Position numbers and translations under genes: made by a program | In this document: positions 10,501 through 18,544 of the stretch, piece by piece | Position numbering within the stretch: the first letter of the stretch is position 1 | Layout of the letters: every line of letters starts with the position of its first letter | The notes under the pieces: model-generated | What the model saw: the letters and a program-made list of their open reading frames with translations, nothing else | What the model was told of the DNA's origin: nothing | Database searches by the model: none | Assembly (NCBI RefSeq): GCF_016894265.1 | Contig: NZ_CP069791.1 | Span: forward strand, 1,302,001-1,366,000 | Direction of reading: 5' to 3' | DNA from: Corynebacterium tuberculostearicum | GTDB lineage: Bacteria; Actinomycetota; Actinomycetes; Mycobacteriales; Mycobacteriaceae | DNA: 64,000 bases

Positions 10501-11150
10501 ACAATTGGGATCGTAAACACGAACTTGCCCTCGAGCGCGAAATGCTGGGCCTGTACGTTTCCGGCCACCCGCTCGATGGCTTCGAGGAGGCGCTGGCCGC
10601 GCAGACGGATACCCCGCTGACCAAGATCCTCAACGACGAGGTGCATAACGGCCAAGAGCTCATCATCGGCGGCATCATTTCGGGCGTGGATCGTCGCTTC
10701 TCTAAGCGTGATGGCTCGCCGTGGGCCATTGTCACGGTGGAGGACCACAACGGCGCGCAGGTGGAAATCCTGGTATTCAACAAGGTGTACTCGCTCGTCG
10801 CCCCGCAGATTGTGGAGGACAATATCATCCTCGCGCGCGTGAACGTGAAGGTTCGCGATGAGCGCCGCTCCCTGTTCTGCTCCGATATTCGCGTGCCGGA
10901 GCTGGGCCCGGGCGGTGGCGCCGGTCTGCCGCTGCGCCTGACCATGCGCACGGATCAGTGCACCATGGAAAACATTGCCCGCCTCAAGCAGGTCCTGCTC
11001 AAGAACCAGGGCGAGTCGGATGTGTACCTCGAGCTTGTCGACGGCTCCGAGTCCACCACCATGATCCTCGGCGATCACCTGCGCGTGGAGCGATCCGGCA
11101 ACCTCATGGGTGACCTTAAGGCCACTATGGGTGCGGGCATATTAGGCTGA
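7578..11150 (+). CDS. dnaE1: DNA polymerase III alpha subunit
   Basis: 1190 aa, the usual DnaE length. This is the replicative polymerase subunit. The N-terminal PHP domain begins '[15 protein letters not shown]'. The catalytic palm has the aspartates in '[12 protein letters not shown]' (about residues 417-428), with the third expected further on. '[13 protein letters not shown]' belongs to the fingers region. A C-terminal OB-fold ('[24 protein letters not shown]') and tail follow. The start is ATG 7578 because it gives the family N-terminus and a leaderless spacing from TATGAT; ATGs at 7566 and 7569 fall inside that box. Confidence 0.97.
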   Translation: MAKNSSFVHLHNHTEFSMLDGMAKVDMLADEVVRQEMPAVGMTDHGNMYGSDAFYRRMTGAGVKPIIGIEAYMAPESRFNKKRVLWGTPDQKRDDVSASGAYLHQTMIAENATGLRNLFTLSSLASYEGQLGKWPRMDAELIAEHADGIIATTGCPSGDVQTRLRLGQFNEALEAAAMWQDIYGKDNFFLELMDHGLDIEKRTRDGLLEIGRKLDLPPLVTNDCHYVLESQAPAHEAMLCVQTGKTFMDPDRFKFGGTGYYIKSAAQMRETWDDMIPDGCDNTLWIAERVQDYGEIWEEHTHDRMPIADVPEGHTPTSWLTHEVMEGLQKRFPGQDVPEEYIERAKYEITVIEMKGYPSYFLIVAELIKHARSVGIRVGPGRGSAAGALVAYALTITNIDPLEHDLLFERFLNPERPSAPDIDIDFDDRRRGEMITYAAERWGEDKVAQVITFGTVKTKQAIKDSAKVHFGQPGFQMADRINGALPPAIMAKDIPLKGITDPDHERYSEAAEVRQMVESDPDVKKIYDTARGLEGVVRQAGVHACAVIMASVRLMDHIPMWKRPADGAYITGWDYPACEAIGLLKMDFLGLRNLTVIGDAIENIKRNRGEEIHLEQLHADDPKVSKVYDLLSRGDTLGVFQLDSGGMQELLKRMKPTGFKDIVASLALYRPGPMGVNAHWDYADRKNGRKEITPIHPELEEPLKEILDETYGLIVYQEQIMRISQKVANYTAGEADGFRKAMGKKKPEVLAQQYDKFWGGMQENGYSKSAMDALWGTIEPFASYAFNKSHAAGYGLVSFWTAYLKAYYAPEYMAALLTSVGDKKDKSAIYLSDCRHLGIKVLPPSVNESEEDFQAVGEAIRFGMGAIRNVGSEVVESIIKSRHDKGAFTSFSDYLDKIELAACTKRVTEALIKAGAFDDLNHPRKGLMLIHEDAVDAVQTTKKAADKGQFDLFAGIGGGEDDAASNAFALDIPEDNWDRKHELALEREMLGLYVSGHPLDGFEEALAAQTDTPLTKILNDEVHNGQELIIGGIISGVDRRFSKRDGSPWAIVTVEDHNGAQVEILVFNKVYSLVAPQIVEDNIILARVNVKVRDERRSLFCSDIRVPELGPGGGAGLPLRLTMRTDQCTMENIARLKQVLLKNQGESDVYLELVDGSESTTMILGDHLRVERSGNLMGDLKATMGAGILG

Positions 11151-11187
11151 ATTTAAACTCGGCGGCGGCAGGTACCCTCCACTAATC

Positions 11188-11203
11188 TAGACAGCACAGT
11201 CTA
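11188..11203. promoter_or_regulatory. McbR-type operator TAGAC-N6-GTCTA
   Basis: A perfect inverted repeat TAGAC-AGCACA-GTCTA lies 19 nt before the start of the MetE-like gene. This is exactly the consensus known for McbR, the TetR-family repressor of methionine and cysteine synthesis in Corynebacterium glutamicum. It would overlap the promoter and the transcript start. The McbR gene itself is not in the window. Confidence 0.75.
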
Positions 11204-11222
11204 TATCGATGGAGGAAACCTG

Positions 11223-12413
11223 ATGGTAAACAAGATTCGCACCACCCATGTCGGCTCGCTGCCGCGCACCCCGGAGCTGCTGGAAGCCAACCTGCAGCGC
11301 GGGGAGCTGCCGGCCGCGGAGTTTCAGGGGATTTTGGAGGCTGCGGTAGCGGACGTCGTCAAGCGGCAGCTCGATCTCGGCCTCGACATCATTAACGAGG
11401 GCGAGTACGGCCATATCACCTCTGGCGCGGTGGATTATGGCGCGTGGTGGAACTATTCGTTTAGCCGCCTGGGCGGGCTGACGATGACGGATACCGACCG
11501 CTGGGAATCGGCCGAGGTGGTGCGCTCCAAGCCGGGGGAGCCGCGGCTGACGTCGTTTATTGATCGCCGCGACCGCGCGCTGTTTTCGGAGGCCTATAAT
11601 GACCCGGATTCTGGCATCTTCACCGGCCGCGCCAAGGTGGCGAACCCAGAGTTCACCGGCCCTGTAACCTACATCGGCCAGGACGAGGTCGCCGCCGATG
11701 TGCGCCTGCTTGCCGACGCCCTCCCAACCGGCACCCCCGGCTTCATCGCCGCCCTTTCGCCCGGCTCAGCTGCACGCCTGACCAACCGCTACTACGACGA
11801 TGAGCATGAGCTGCTTGCCGACGTCGGCCGCGCTATGCGCACCGAATATCAGGCCATCACCGATGCTGGGCTTACTGTGCAATTCGACGCGCCCGACCTG
11901 GCCGAGGCTTGGGACCAAATCAACCCGGAGCCGTCCGTGGAGGACTTCCGCGGTTTCATTCGCGAGCGCATTGACGTCCTCAATGATTCCATCGCCGGCC
12001 TGCCCAAGGAACAAACGCGCCTGCATATCTGCTGGGGTTCCTGGCACGGACCGCACGTTACCGACGTGCCCTTTGCGGATATCGTCGAGGAAATCCTGCG
12101 CGCCGAGGTCGGTGGATTCTCCTTCGAGGCCGCTTCGCCGCGCCACGCGCATGAGTGGCGCGTGTGGCAGGACCATGCGCTGCCGGAAGGCACCGTGATT
12201 TACCCGGGCGTGGTCTCTCACTCCACCAACGCGGTAGAGCATCCGCGCCTCGTGGCCGATCGCATCATCCAGTTTGCAGAGGTAGCCGGCCCGGAAAACG
12301 TCATCGCGTCGACCGACTGTGGTCTGGGCGGCCGCCTGCACCCCCAGATTGCTTGGGCGAAGTTGCAGTCCTTGGTCGAGGGTGCGGAGATTGCTACCCG
12401 CGAACTCTTCTAA
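11223..12413 (+). CDS. Cobalamin-independent methionine synthase II family protein (MetE C-terminal domain only)
   Basis: 396 aa, a single TIM-barrel equivalent to the C-terminal half of MetE, without the N-terminal domain that binds polyglutamyl folate in full MetE (about 750 aa). It begins 'TTHVGSLPRTPEL'. All four zinc ligands of the MetE site are in place: His268 and Cys270 (HIC), Glu302 (FEAAS) and Cys366 (TDCGLG), so it should bind zinc and activate a thiol such as homocysteine. The methyl donor is unknown. GGAGG lies about 7 nt before the start. A McbR box upstream places it in sulfur amino acid control. Confidence 0.88.
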   Translation: MVNKIRTTHVGSLPRTPELLEANLQRGELPAAEFQGILEAAVADVVKRQLDLGLDIINEGEYGHITSGAVDYGAWWNYSFSRLGGLTMTDTDRWESAEVVRSKPGEPRLTSFIDRRDRALFSEAYNDPDSGIFTGRAKVANPEFTGPVTYIGQDEVAADVRLLADALPTGTPGFIAALSPGSAARLTNRYYDDEHELLADVGRAMRTEYQAITDAGLTVQFDAPDLAEAWDQINPEPSVEDFRGFIRERIDVLNDSIAGLPKEQTRLHICWGSWHGPHVTDVPFADIVEEILRAEVGGFSFEAASPRHAHEWRVWQDHALPEGTVIYPGVVSHSTNAVEHPRLVADRIIQFAEVAGPENVIASTDCGLGGRLHPQIAWAKLQSLVEGAEIATRELF

Positions 12414-12422
12414 AACGCACAA

Positions 12423-12448
12423 AGCCGCTCCGGAGTTCCGGAGCGGCT
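12423..12448. terminator. Hairpin terminator between convergent genes
   Basis: A perfect 12-bp stem (AGCCGCTCCGGA/TCCGGAGCGGCT) with a 2-nt spacer lies between the stops of the MetE-like gene and the convergent secreted protein gene. T-rich tracts are weak on both sides, but the position suits a shared bidirectional terminator. Confidence 0.7.
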
Positions 12449-12462
12449 CAATTATCTAGTGC

Positions 12463-12948
12463 TTAGAAGCGCACGCCCAACTGCTTGAGGGCATTCTTCA
12501 TCGGCTCCAGCACAGCGGGGTTCACCTTGGCAACCATGGTGAAGGCCTGCAGCAGCGCGGCAACGAGGCTGGTAGCCACGGTAACCCAGCTCATGACCTC
12601 GAGGAACTTCTCTGGGGAGGAAGAACCCCAGATGGGAAGCTTCTTGAGCGCCTCGATCTGTTGCGCCTCTGCCTCCTCGGCCACGCAGTCCGGCTCCTTC
12701 GGCATTCCGGAAGAGCCGTAGCCGTTAGCCAGGCCCTGCATGAGCTCCTGCGGGGTGCGGGCGGAAGATCCGAGCTCGCCGCTCTCAATCTTCTTGAGGT
12801 GCTCTTCCTTGGCGTTGTCGACCTCGGCCTGGCATTCAGCCGAAATCTCCTTCGGCTTATCTTCTGCGGCAGAAGCGGTTGCTGGTGCAACGAGGCCCGC
12901 TACCACGGCGGTGGCGGCGACGAGCGAAGTGCTGAGACGGTTGCGCAT
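12463..12948 (-). CDS. Secreted protein with hydrophobic C-terminal segment
   Basis: 161 aa. A Sec signal peptide (RNRLSTSLVAATAVVAGLV) ends near ASA|AED, so the mature chain starts about residue 28. The mature part is acidic and Lys-rich with two cysteines (about 39 and 87) that could form a disulfide. A ~25-residue hydrophobic stretch (about 120-143) and an amphipathic tail ending 'LKQLGVRF' follow, an arrangement seen in two other exported proteins in this window. AAAGGAG precedes the ATG. The function is unknown; mycomembrane or cell-envelope attachment is an inference. Confidence 0.75.
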   Translation of the reverse strand: MRNRLSTSLVAATAVVAGLVAPATASAAEDKPKEISAECQAEVDNAKEEHLKKIESGELGSSARTPQELMQGLANGYGSSGMPKEPDCVAEEAEAQQIEALKKLPIWGSSSPEKFLEVMSWVTVATSLVAALLQAFTMVAKVNPAVLEPMKNALKQLGVRF

Positions 12949-13010
12949 GGTTCTCCTTTAGAGTGAGAGGTATTAGCCTCAAATAATTTAGCAGCTAAAT
13001 CTCGGAAGAT

Positions 13011-14876
13011 CTATGGCAAAAGCTTGCGCACCTGCGCCGGCAACAGCGCATAGAACTCGTCGACGGTCTTCGGCAGGAAGCCCAGCGCCCCGCCAATCAG
13101 GGCGCCAAGACCTACCAAACCAGCCACGATGCCCACGCCGGCAGCGACGCTGCTGCCGTTGCTGCTGTTGCTGGAACCGTCGGAGCTGCCGGATGCGGCA
13201 GGGGAGTCGGCGTTGTCGGAGGCGTCGGCGAGCAGGTCTTTGACGGAGAACACGGTGGTGGTGCCGGATACCTCGTTGCCGGCGATGAGGAGCGCGTCAT
13301 CGCTAGGGGAGTCGGCGGCGGGAACGAAGGCTAGGCCCTCTGGTCCGAGGTCGCCGGCCTTGGTGGTGGCAGCGACATCGTCCTCGTCGTAGCCAACGGA
13401 GAAATCGCGATTGTTGACGTAGGTGACAAACTTTGCCTCGGCGGGGGTGGTTACGTCGTAGACAAAGATGCCGCCCACTCGCTCTGCGCCGATGAAGGCA
13501 TAGGTGCGATCGCCAACCTTGCCGATGGTCAAGGCTTCTGGCTCTGGTCCCTTGTTATCGGAGCGGTCATCGAAATCCGGATCCTCGTTATCAGCGTTGA
13601 AGTTCAGGCCGGGCATATCCTTGGTGATGTTCTCGAAGTCCGCACCGGAGTCGAAGACGACGTTGCCTTCGGCGTCGTAGATGCTAAAAGAGCGCGAGCC
13701 ATAGGAATACAGGCCGTCGAAGCATTCCTTTTCTTCGTTCCAGCCAGAAGCGTTGGAGAGCTTGAGGTTGCCGGCGACCTTCTTATCCTCAATGCCCTCG
13801 GGAAGCTCGAGGTCATCGCAGACCTTGCCGTCCTTTACTAGGTCCTTGAGCTCTACTTCGTCGGTATAGCCGCCCCATTCACGGGCATCGCCTTCGTTGG
13901 CGGTGGCGAAATAGGTCTGGCCTTCAGTCTCGAAAGCGCCGATGGAGTCCGGCATGGACAGGCCCTTGACCGGAATGGTGCGCAGCTCCGCGGCGTCATC
14001 CTTATTGGACGGATCCAGCGGCACCTGGGAGTGGTCTGCGATATGAGCGGGGATTAACTTTTCTACGGTGGCGGATTCGATATCGATGACCGCGATGGCG
14101 TTGTTTTCCTGCAGCGTGGCGTAGGCCTTGCCGCCCGCGGAGGAGATGTACTCCGGCTCGAAGTCCCGCGAGGGCAGGTTGTGGTGCGCGGAGGGGCCGA
14201 AGACACGGATCGAGGGGTCGAGGTCGGCGGTGTCAAAGGCGGTGAAATCGGCCGTGTGGACGTCGCCAAGCGCGGGCGCTGCGACGTCCTCGGGCAGGCT
14301 GATGACGGAAATGGAGCCCTCTGGGTCCTTGAGGTAGGCGGTGCCCTCGGCGTTGAGGGCGTCGGAAGGCTCGCCCTCGTTGGCAACCAGCGCGTGGCGG
14401 CCGTCGGCGGTGAGGTGCACGTTATCGGGCAGGGCGCCAACGCCTACGCGCCCAAGCTCCTCGCCGGTTTCGGCATTGAAGAACAGCGCCTCGCCGTTGT
14501 CGGTTTTGTCCGCCTGCTGTACCGCGGCGACGGCCAGGCCATCGGGGCGCACGGCCACGGAGTTGATTTCCTTGTCCCCGCCGGCGGAGAGGGCGCCGAC
14601 CTTGCGCGGCTGAGTGGGGTCGGAGGCGTCGAGGATATCGACCTCACCGGAGCGCGCATTGACGGTGAGGATGCGCTGGGACGCAGCGTGGTAGGCGACG
14701 ATTTCGGCGGCGGATTTGCCCAGCACGCCGGATTCATGGGAACCGATGGGGGTCAGCTGCAGTGCCGCGTTGGGGGCGGAGTGTTCCAGCACGTTATCCA
14801 CGACGTGGGCGTGGGCGGCCGGGGCACAGGCGAGGACGAGCGAGGAGGTAACGCAGAGAGAGATGCGCTTGAGCAT
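13011..14876 (-). CDS. Choice-of-anchor I family secreted protein (alkaline phosphatase-like beta-propeller)
   Basis: 621 aa. The Sec signal peptide (LKRISLCVTSSLVLACAPAAHAH) is followed by a beta-propeller with repeated 'GxVDILDASDP' and 'LVANEGEPSD' strands, the hallmark of the choice-of-anchor I domain; 'TANEGDAREWGGYTDE' is a likely metal-binding loop. Near the C-terminus a Ser/Gly/Asn linker leads to a glycine-rich hydrophobic helix and a short tail 'ALLPAQVRKLLP'. The start is ATG 14876 with AAAGGA 6 nt upstream, chosen over a longer frame that lacks a signal peptide at its start. The family is often annotated as phosphatase or phytase-like, but the activity is not proven. A Pho-box-like repeat lies upstream. 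Confidence 0.85.
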   Translation of the reverse strand: MLKRISLCVTSSLVLACAPAAHAHVVDNVLEHSAPNAALQLTPIGSHESGVLGKSAAEIVAYHAASQRILTVNARSGEVDILDASDPTQPRKVGALSAGGDKEINSVAVRPDGLAVAAVQQADKTDNGEALFFNAETGEELGRVGVGALPDNVHLTADGRHALVANEGEPSDALNAEGTAYLKDPEGSISVISLPEDVAAPALGDVHTADFTAFDTADLDPSIRVFGPSAHHNLPSRDFEPEYISSAGGKAYATLQENNAIAVIDIESATVEKLIPAHIADHSQVPLDPSNKDDAAELRTIPVKGLSMPDSIGAFETEGQTYFATANEGDAREWGGYTDEVELKDLVKDGKVCDDLELPEGIEDKKVAGNLKLSNASGWNEEKECFDGLYSYGSRSFSIYDAEGNVVFDSGADFENITKDMPGLNFNADNEDPDFDDRSDNKGPEPEALTIGKVGDRTYAFIGAERVGGIFVYDVTTPAEAKFVTYVNNRDFSVGYDEDDVAATTKAGDLGPEGLAFVPAADSPSDDALLIAGNEVSGTTTVFSVKDLLADASDNADSPAASGSSDGSSNSSNGSSVAAGVGIVAGLVGLGALIGGALGFLPKTVDEFYALLPAQVRKLLP

Positions 14877-14939
14877 AAGTATTCCTTTCTTGTGGTTATG
14901 TCCACTATTGCTGATGGAGGTAACGGTGCAACTAAAGGA

Positions 14940-14958
14940 CAGTGAATTTCCAGTGAAT
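14940..14958 (+). promoter_or_regulatory. Tandem 8-3-8 repeat resembling a PhoR box
   Basis: CAGTGAAT occurs twice, separated by TTC. The 8-bp repeat with 3-bp spacing is the architecture described for binding sites of PhoR, the phosphate-starvation regulator of C. glutamicum, and the half-site resembles its CTGTGAA core. It lies 64 nt upstream of the choice-of-anchor I gene and directly before the ilvA -10 box, so either gene could be the target. Confidence 0.4.
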
Positions 14959-14961
14959 GGG

Positions 14962-14975
14962 TAGACTGTCAAGAC
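14962..14975 (+). promoter_or_regulatory. Leaderless -10 box (TAGACT) for ilvA
   Basis: TAGACT at 14962-14967 is followed by 8 nt and the ilvA ATG, with no ribosome-binding site between. Confidence 0.55.
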
Positions 14976-16244
14976 ATGACTGATTCGACCATCCATGCAT
15001 CCGATATCCAGCAGGCGCAGGCGCGGATTAGCTCGGAAATCGCCCCGACTCCGCTGCAGTACTGCGCCCGGCTGTCGGCCGAGACGGGCTGCGAGGTCTA
15101 TCTCAAGCGGGAGGATCTGCAGGACGTGCGCTCCTATAAGATTCGCGGCGCGTTAAACGGTATGTCGAATGTTCCCCGGGAAGAGCGCGGCCGGGGAATT
15201 GTTACGGCGTCGGCCGGCAATCATGCGCAGGGCGTGGCCTATGCCTGCCGCACGATGGGCATTGCCGGCAAGATTTTCGTGCCGGAGCCCACGCCGATGC
15301 AAAAGCGCGACCGCATCCTGGTCCATGGCGGCGACCAGGTGGAGCTGGTGGTGGTCGGCGCCAACTTCGACGAGGCAGCCGTGGCCGCGCATGCCGACGC
15401 CGCCGAGCGCGACGCCACCTTCATCGAGCCCTTCGACGCCCGCGATACCATCACCGGACAAGGCACGGTCGCGGCGGAGGTTCTGGCGCAGCTTTCGGCC
15501 AAGGGCAAGTCTCTCGACACCATCGTCGTCCCTGTGGGTGGCGGCGGCCTGATTTCTGGCATCACCTCCTATGTGGCGGATATGGCGCCGCAGACTCGGG
15601 TGGTGGGCATGGAGCCGGAGGGGGCGGCGTCGCTAAGAGCGGCGTTTGACCACGGCGGCCCGGTGACGCTGGAGGAGGTCGACCCCTTCGTGGATGGCGC
15701 GGCCGTCAAGCGCCTAGGCGCGCTGCCCTATGAGATTTTGCAGGCCAATCGCGAGCGCCTGAGCTTCGATACCGTGTCCGAGGGCGCGGTGTGCACGGAC
15801 TTGCTCAACCTGTATCAAAATGAGGGCATCATTGCGGAGCCGGCCGGTGCACTATCGGTGGCGGGCCTGCACCAATTGGACCTGGAACCAGGCTCGACGG
15901 TGGTGTGCGTAATTTCCGGCGGCAATAACGATGTGCTGCGCTACGCCGAAATCATGGAGCGCTCCCTAGTCCACCGCGGCCTGAAGCATTACTTCCTGGT
16001 GAATTTCCCGCAGGAGCCGGGCCAGTTGCGCCATTTCTTGCACCAGATTTTGGGCCCGACCGATGACATCACGCTCTTTGAGTACCTCAAACGCAATAAC
16101 CGCGAGACGGGCGCTGCGCTGGTGGGCCTGCAGCTTAGCCGTGCCGAGGATCTCCAGGGCCTGCTAGAGCGCATGGGAGAATCCAAGATTTCGGTGCAGT
16201 ACCTTAAGCCCGGCACCCCCGAGTACGAATTCCTCGTGGCCTAA
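14976..16244 (+). CDS. ilvA: Threonine ammonia-lyase (threonine dehydratase), biosynthetic
   Basis: 422 aa. This PLP enzyme converts threonine to 2-oxobutanoate and ammonia, the first step towards isoleucine. Lys55 in RSYKIRGA forms the PLP imine; 'SAGNHAQGVAY' (about 77-87) and the glycine loop 'VPVGGGGLISG' hold the cofactor phosphate. From about residue 335 ('HYFLVNFPQEPGQLRHFL') one ACT-like regulatory domain follows, the short form also found in C. glutamicum, so feedback control by isoleucine is expected. The stop codon overlaps the start of the YigZ gene by one base, so the two are coupled. Confidence 0.95.
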   Translation: MTDSTIHASDIQQAQARISSEIAPTPLQYCARLSAETGCEVYLKREDLQDVRSYKIRGALNGMSNVPREERGRGIVTASAGNHAQGVAYACRTMGIAGKIFVPEPTPMQKRDRILVHGGDQVELVVVGANFDEAAVAAHADAAERDATFIEPFDARDTITGQGTVAAEVLAQLSAKGKSLDTIVVPVGGGGLISGITSYVADMAPQTRVVGMEPEGAASLRAAFDHGGPVTLEEVDPFVDGAAVKRLGALPYEILQANRERLSFDTVSEGAVCTDLLNLYQNEGIIAEPAGALSVAGLHQLDLEPGSTVVCVISGGNNDVLRYAEIMERSLVHRGLKHYFLVNFPQEPGQLRHFLHQILGPTDDITLFEYLKRNNRETGAALVGLQLSRAEDLQGLLERMGESKISVQYLKPGTPEYEFLVA

Positions 16245-16882
16245 TGCAGAATTCTTATCGTCGCCCAGTAGGCCAGGTCGAACACGAAATTGAAATTAAG
16301 CGCTCCCGGTTTATTACCTTGATTGGTCGCGTCACCAATGAGGAAGAGGCTCGCGCGTTTATCGACGCCGCCCGCAGCCGCTTTCCCGACGCCCGCCACC
16401 ACTGTTCCGCCTACGTCTATCACGTTGATGGTGCGAACCCGGTGGAGCGCTCTTCCGATGACGGCGAGCCCTCCGGTACGGCCGGAAAGCCGATGCTGGA
16501 CGTGGTGAAGGGCTCCGGCATGCTCGATGTATGCGCGGTGGTCGTGCGCTACTTCGGCGGCATCAAGTTGGGCGCTGGCGGGTTAGTGCACGCCTATGGT
16601 GGTGCGGTGAGCGAGACCATGGAGAAGGTGCGCGCAGTAACTAGGGCGCGCCGGGAGCTTTATGCCGTGGAGTGCCCACATGCGACGGCCGGGCGGGTAG
16701 AGGCGGACCTGCGCGGGCGCGGCTATGAGATAATCGATACCGCCTATGCGGCCGCGGTGACTTTTATGCTAGCCGTGCGCCCAGGCGGGCTGGACGAGCT
16801 GGAAGCTACGCTGGCAGCGATCTCGCAGGGCCAGCTCGAAGCGGCAGAGGCCGGCAGCGCGTGGGTTGAGGTAGGATCCTGA
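16244..16882 (+). CDS. YigZ/IMPACT family protein
   Basis: 212 aa. The N-terminal UPF0029/IMPACT domain (about 1-120) includes 'IEIKRSRFITLIGRV', 'HHCSAYVY', 'SSDDGEPSGTAGKPML' and 'VVVRYFGGIKLGAGGL', all diagnostic of the family. The C-terminal DUF1949-like part (about 140-210) has a ferredoxin-like fold in relatives. Bacterial YigZ proteins are thought to act in translation or nucleic-acid binding, but no reaction is established. It is coupled to ilvA through a 1-nt overlap (TAATG). Confidence 0.9.
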   Translation: MQNSYRRPVGQVEHEIEIKRSRFITLIGRVTNEEEARAFIDAARSRFPDARHHCSAYVYHVDGANPVERSSDDGEPSGTAGKPMLDVVKGSGMLDVCAVVVRYFGGIKLGAGGLVHAYGGAVSETMEKVRAVTRARRELYAVECPHATAGRVEADLRGRGYEIIDTAYAAAVTFMLAVRPGGLDELEATLAAISQGQLEAAEAGSAWVEVGS

Positions 16883-16884
16883 CC

Positions 16885-17124
16885 ATGACTATGCAGCAAC
16901 GACCGAATAACCCCATTGCGCAGCGCAAGCAGCAGGTGCGCAAGCACTCCCGCAATGCCGTCGTATGCGTGGCCGGCGGCATTGGTGTGGGCGTAGTGCT
17001 CGGCGTGCTTTCGGCTAACTTCTGGGCTTGGATGCTACTGGGTGCCATCGTCGCCGTCGCAGGTGGCGGCTATAACTGGCTGAAGATCCAGAAAATCGTC
17101 AACGAGAACCACAACCAGTATTAG
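16885..17124 (+). CDS. Small two-helix membrane protein
   Basis: 79 aa. A basic, polar start of about 25 residues (QQRPNNPIAQRKQQVRKH) is followed by two adjoining hydrophobic helices (about 25-43 and 47-63, rich in Gly and Val) and a polar tail ending 'ENHNQY'. No domain recognised. It is the third gene of the ilvA run, 2 nt after the YigZ stop, and the next gene starts on the base after its stop. Conserved position in the run suggests a housekeeping role, but nothing more can be said. Confidence 0.75.
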   Translation: MTMQQRPNNPIAQRKQQVRKHSRNAVVCVAGGIGVGVVLGVLSANFWAWMLLGAIVAVAGGGYNWLKIQKIVNENHNQY

Positions 17125-17514
17125 ATGCCGGCACCGCAACCTAGCGGCCGCCCCGTCCGGATTGATGCCTGGGTGTGGGCCGTGCGCATGTTTAAGACCC
17201 GATCCGCGGCCGCGACCGCCGTGCGCGCCGGGCACGTGAAGATCAACGGCGAGGCCGTCAAGCCTTCCCAACAGGTGGTGCCGGGCGACCGCGTGCGCGT
17301 ATGGCGCAACCACCATGAGCATGACCTCGAGGTTTTAGCGACCGTCGCCAAGCGCGTCGGCGCGCCCGTCGCGCGCACCTGCTATACGGACCACGCGCCA
17401 CCGCCGCCGCCCAAGGAGTTTCTGCCGTCGGTTCCCGTGCGCCCGCGCGGCGCCGGTCGGCCGACGAAGAAGGAACGCCGCGATATGGAGAAATTCCGCG
17501 GCGGTTTCCGGTAA
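17125..17514 (+). CDS. S4-domain RNA-binding protein (HslR/Hsp15-like)
   Basis: 129 aa. An S4 domain spans about residues 9-60: 'RIDAWVWAVRMFKTRSAAATAVRAGHVKINGEAVKPSQ' in outline, with the conserved Arg and Gly positions. The C-terminal half is basic and Pro-rich and ends with a 'RPTKKERRDMEKFR' helix, as in Hsp15. Hsp15 of E. coli binds stalled 50S subunits carrying nascent tRNA, so a ribosome-rescue role is plausible. The start directly abuts the previous stop. It is the last gene of the ilvA run and is convergent with the alarmone synthetase gene. Confidence 0.88.
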   Translation: MPAPQPSGRPVRIDAWVWAVRMFKTRSAAATAVRAGHVKINGEAVKPSQQVVPGDRVRVWRNHHEHDLEVLATVAKRVGAPVARTCYTDHAPPPPPKEFLPSVPVRPRGAGRPTKKERRDMEKFRGGFR

Positions 17515-17535
17515 GTTGCCGAAAATCCTGCGCGG

Positions 17536-18534
17536 CTAGTGGGCGGCGCGCAGGGCTTTCAGGCGCGCAGTAAGCCGCCGCTTGCGGCCTGGGCGGTCGC
17601 CGGATTCGGCGGTGGCCTCGATGTGTTGTTTGCCAAACTTGTTGAGCAGGAGGTCGTCGATAAGCCGCACCTGGCCGGGGCGGAAACGGTAGCGCATGGC
17701 GTCGTGGACGTGGGCAATGGCGGTATCATCCAGCAGCTGCTCAAGCTGGCCCAAGTGGCGCACGCCGTTCTGCTCCAATAGCTCCGCCAAGAAGCGGTAG
17801 TGCTCCGAGCGCGAGAGCGGGAAGCGGTTGCCCAAGATGATGGCGAGTACGCCCGGCAGGGTCTCGGCGGTAAGCTCGACGTCCTTGTCGGTTTCTGTAT
17901 CGGGGGCCTTGAGGGCGGCGATCTCATCGAATTGCTGGTCGGCGAGCTCGATAAGCCCGGCGGCCAAGGTAAAGAGGCGATCTACCTCCGGCGAGGGCGG
18001 GTTTGGTCCCTGCTTATAGCGGATATCGTGCTCAAACTCCGCCCACGCGTGCTGCAGAACGGTGCGAATTTGCACCTCAAAGGTCCATCCCACGTAGGCG
18101 GCGAGCTCTTCCATCGCAGCCGCGCTATCTTCGGTCACGGTAAGCACCAGGTGGTGGGAGCCGTAGCCAAAGCCGCCCGAAATACGAGTTTCGGCCGCCT
18201 TGTCTACGGAGCGTTCAACCTTAAAGGATTCACCGAAAACGCCTAGCGCTTCTGGAATTGCGGTGGAGTGATACAGGGTGACACGCACTCCCATGACGTC
18301 GTGAATCTCGTCCCACGGCTGGGGATAGACAAAATCGCCGTTCTCCCGGCGCTTCTTGGCCTTCGCCTTCAGCGAGGGCCAGGTTTTGACGCGGGTAGAC
18401 ACGCGGTCGAAGATGATGCCGGCGTCATTGAGGAGATCCTCGATGGCGGTGCGGAAGTCCACTGCGGCGGTGGGGTGGCTGCGCGCCCAGTCGTGGTACT
18501 GGTTGCTCAGCCGCGACATCCTACTTTCCGGCAT
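17536..18534 (-). CDS. Small alarmone synthetase (RelA/SpoT synthetase domain only)
   Basis: 332 aa. It transfers pyrophosphate from ATP to GDP or GTP to make (p)ppGpp. The synthetase core is visible: 'DRVSTRVKTWPSLKAKAKKR', 'EIHDVMGVRVTLYH', the G-loop 'GYGSHHLVLTV', and 'EVQIRTVLQHAWAEFEHD', which holds the catalytic Glu. There is no HD hydrolase domain in front and no TGS/ACT tail, so it is not the long Rel enzyme. A ~110-residue C-terminal extension of unknown role follows. AAAGGAG lies 6 nt before the ATG. The gene upstream (18545-19162) is 10 nt away, so they are cotranscribed. It probably corresponds to RelS of C. glutamicum. Confidence 0.85.
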   Translation of the reverse strand: MPESRMSRLSNQYHDWARSHPTAAVDFRTAIEDLLNDAGIIFDRVSTRVKTWPSLKAKAKKRRENGDFVYPQPWDEIHDVMGVRVTLYHSTAIPEALGVFGESFKVERSVDKAAETRISGGFGYGSHHLVLTVTEDSAAAMEELAAYVGWTFEVQIRTVLQHAWAEFEHDIRYKQGPNPPSPEVDRLFTLAAGLIELADQQFDEIAALKAPDTETDKDVELTAETLPGVLAIILGNRFPLSRSEHYRFLAELLEQNGVRHLGQLEQLLDDTAIAHVHDAMRYRFRPGQVRLIDDLLLNKFGKQHIEATAESGDRPGRKRRLTARLKALRAAH

Positions 18535-18544
18535 GGTGCTCCTT

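Noticed and set aside
8199..11078. 959-codon open frame antisense to dnaE1
   Set aside because: It mirrors dnaE1 codon bias in GC-rich DNA; the translation has no recognisable domain and dnaE1 is certain.
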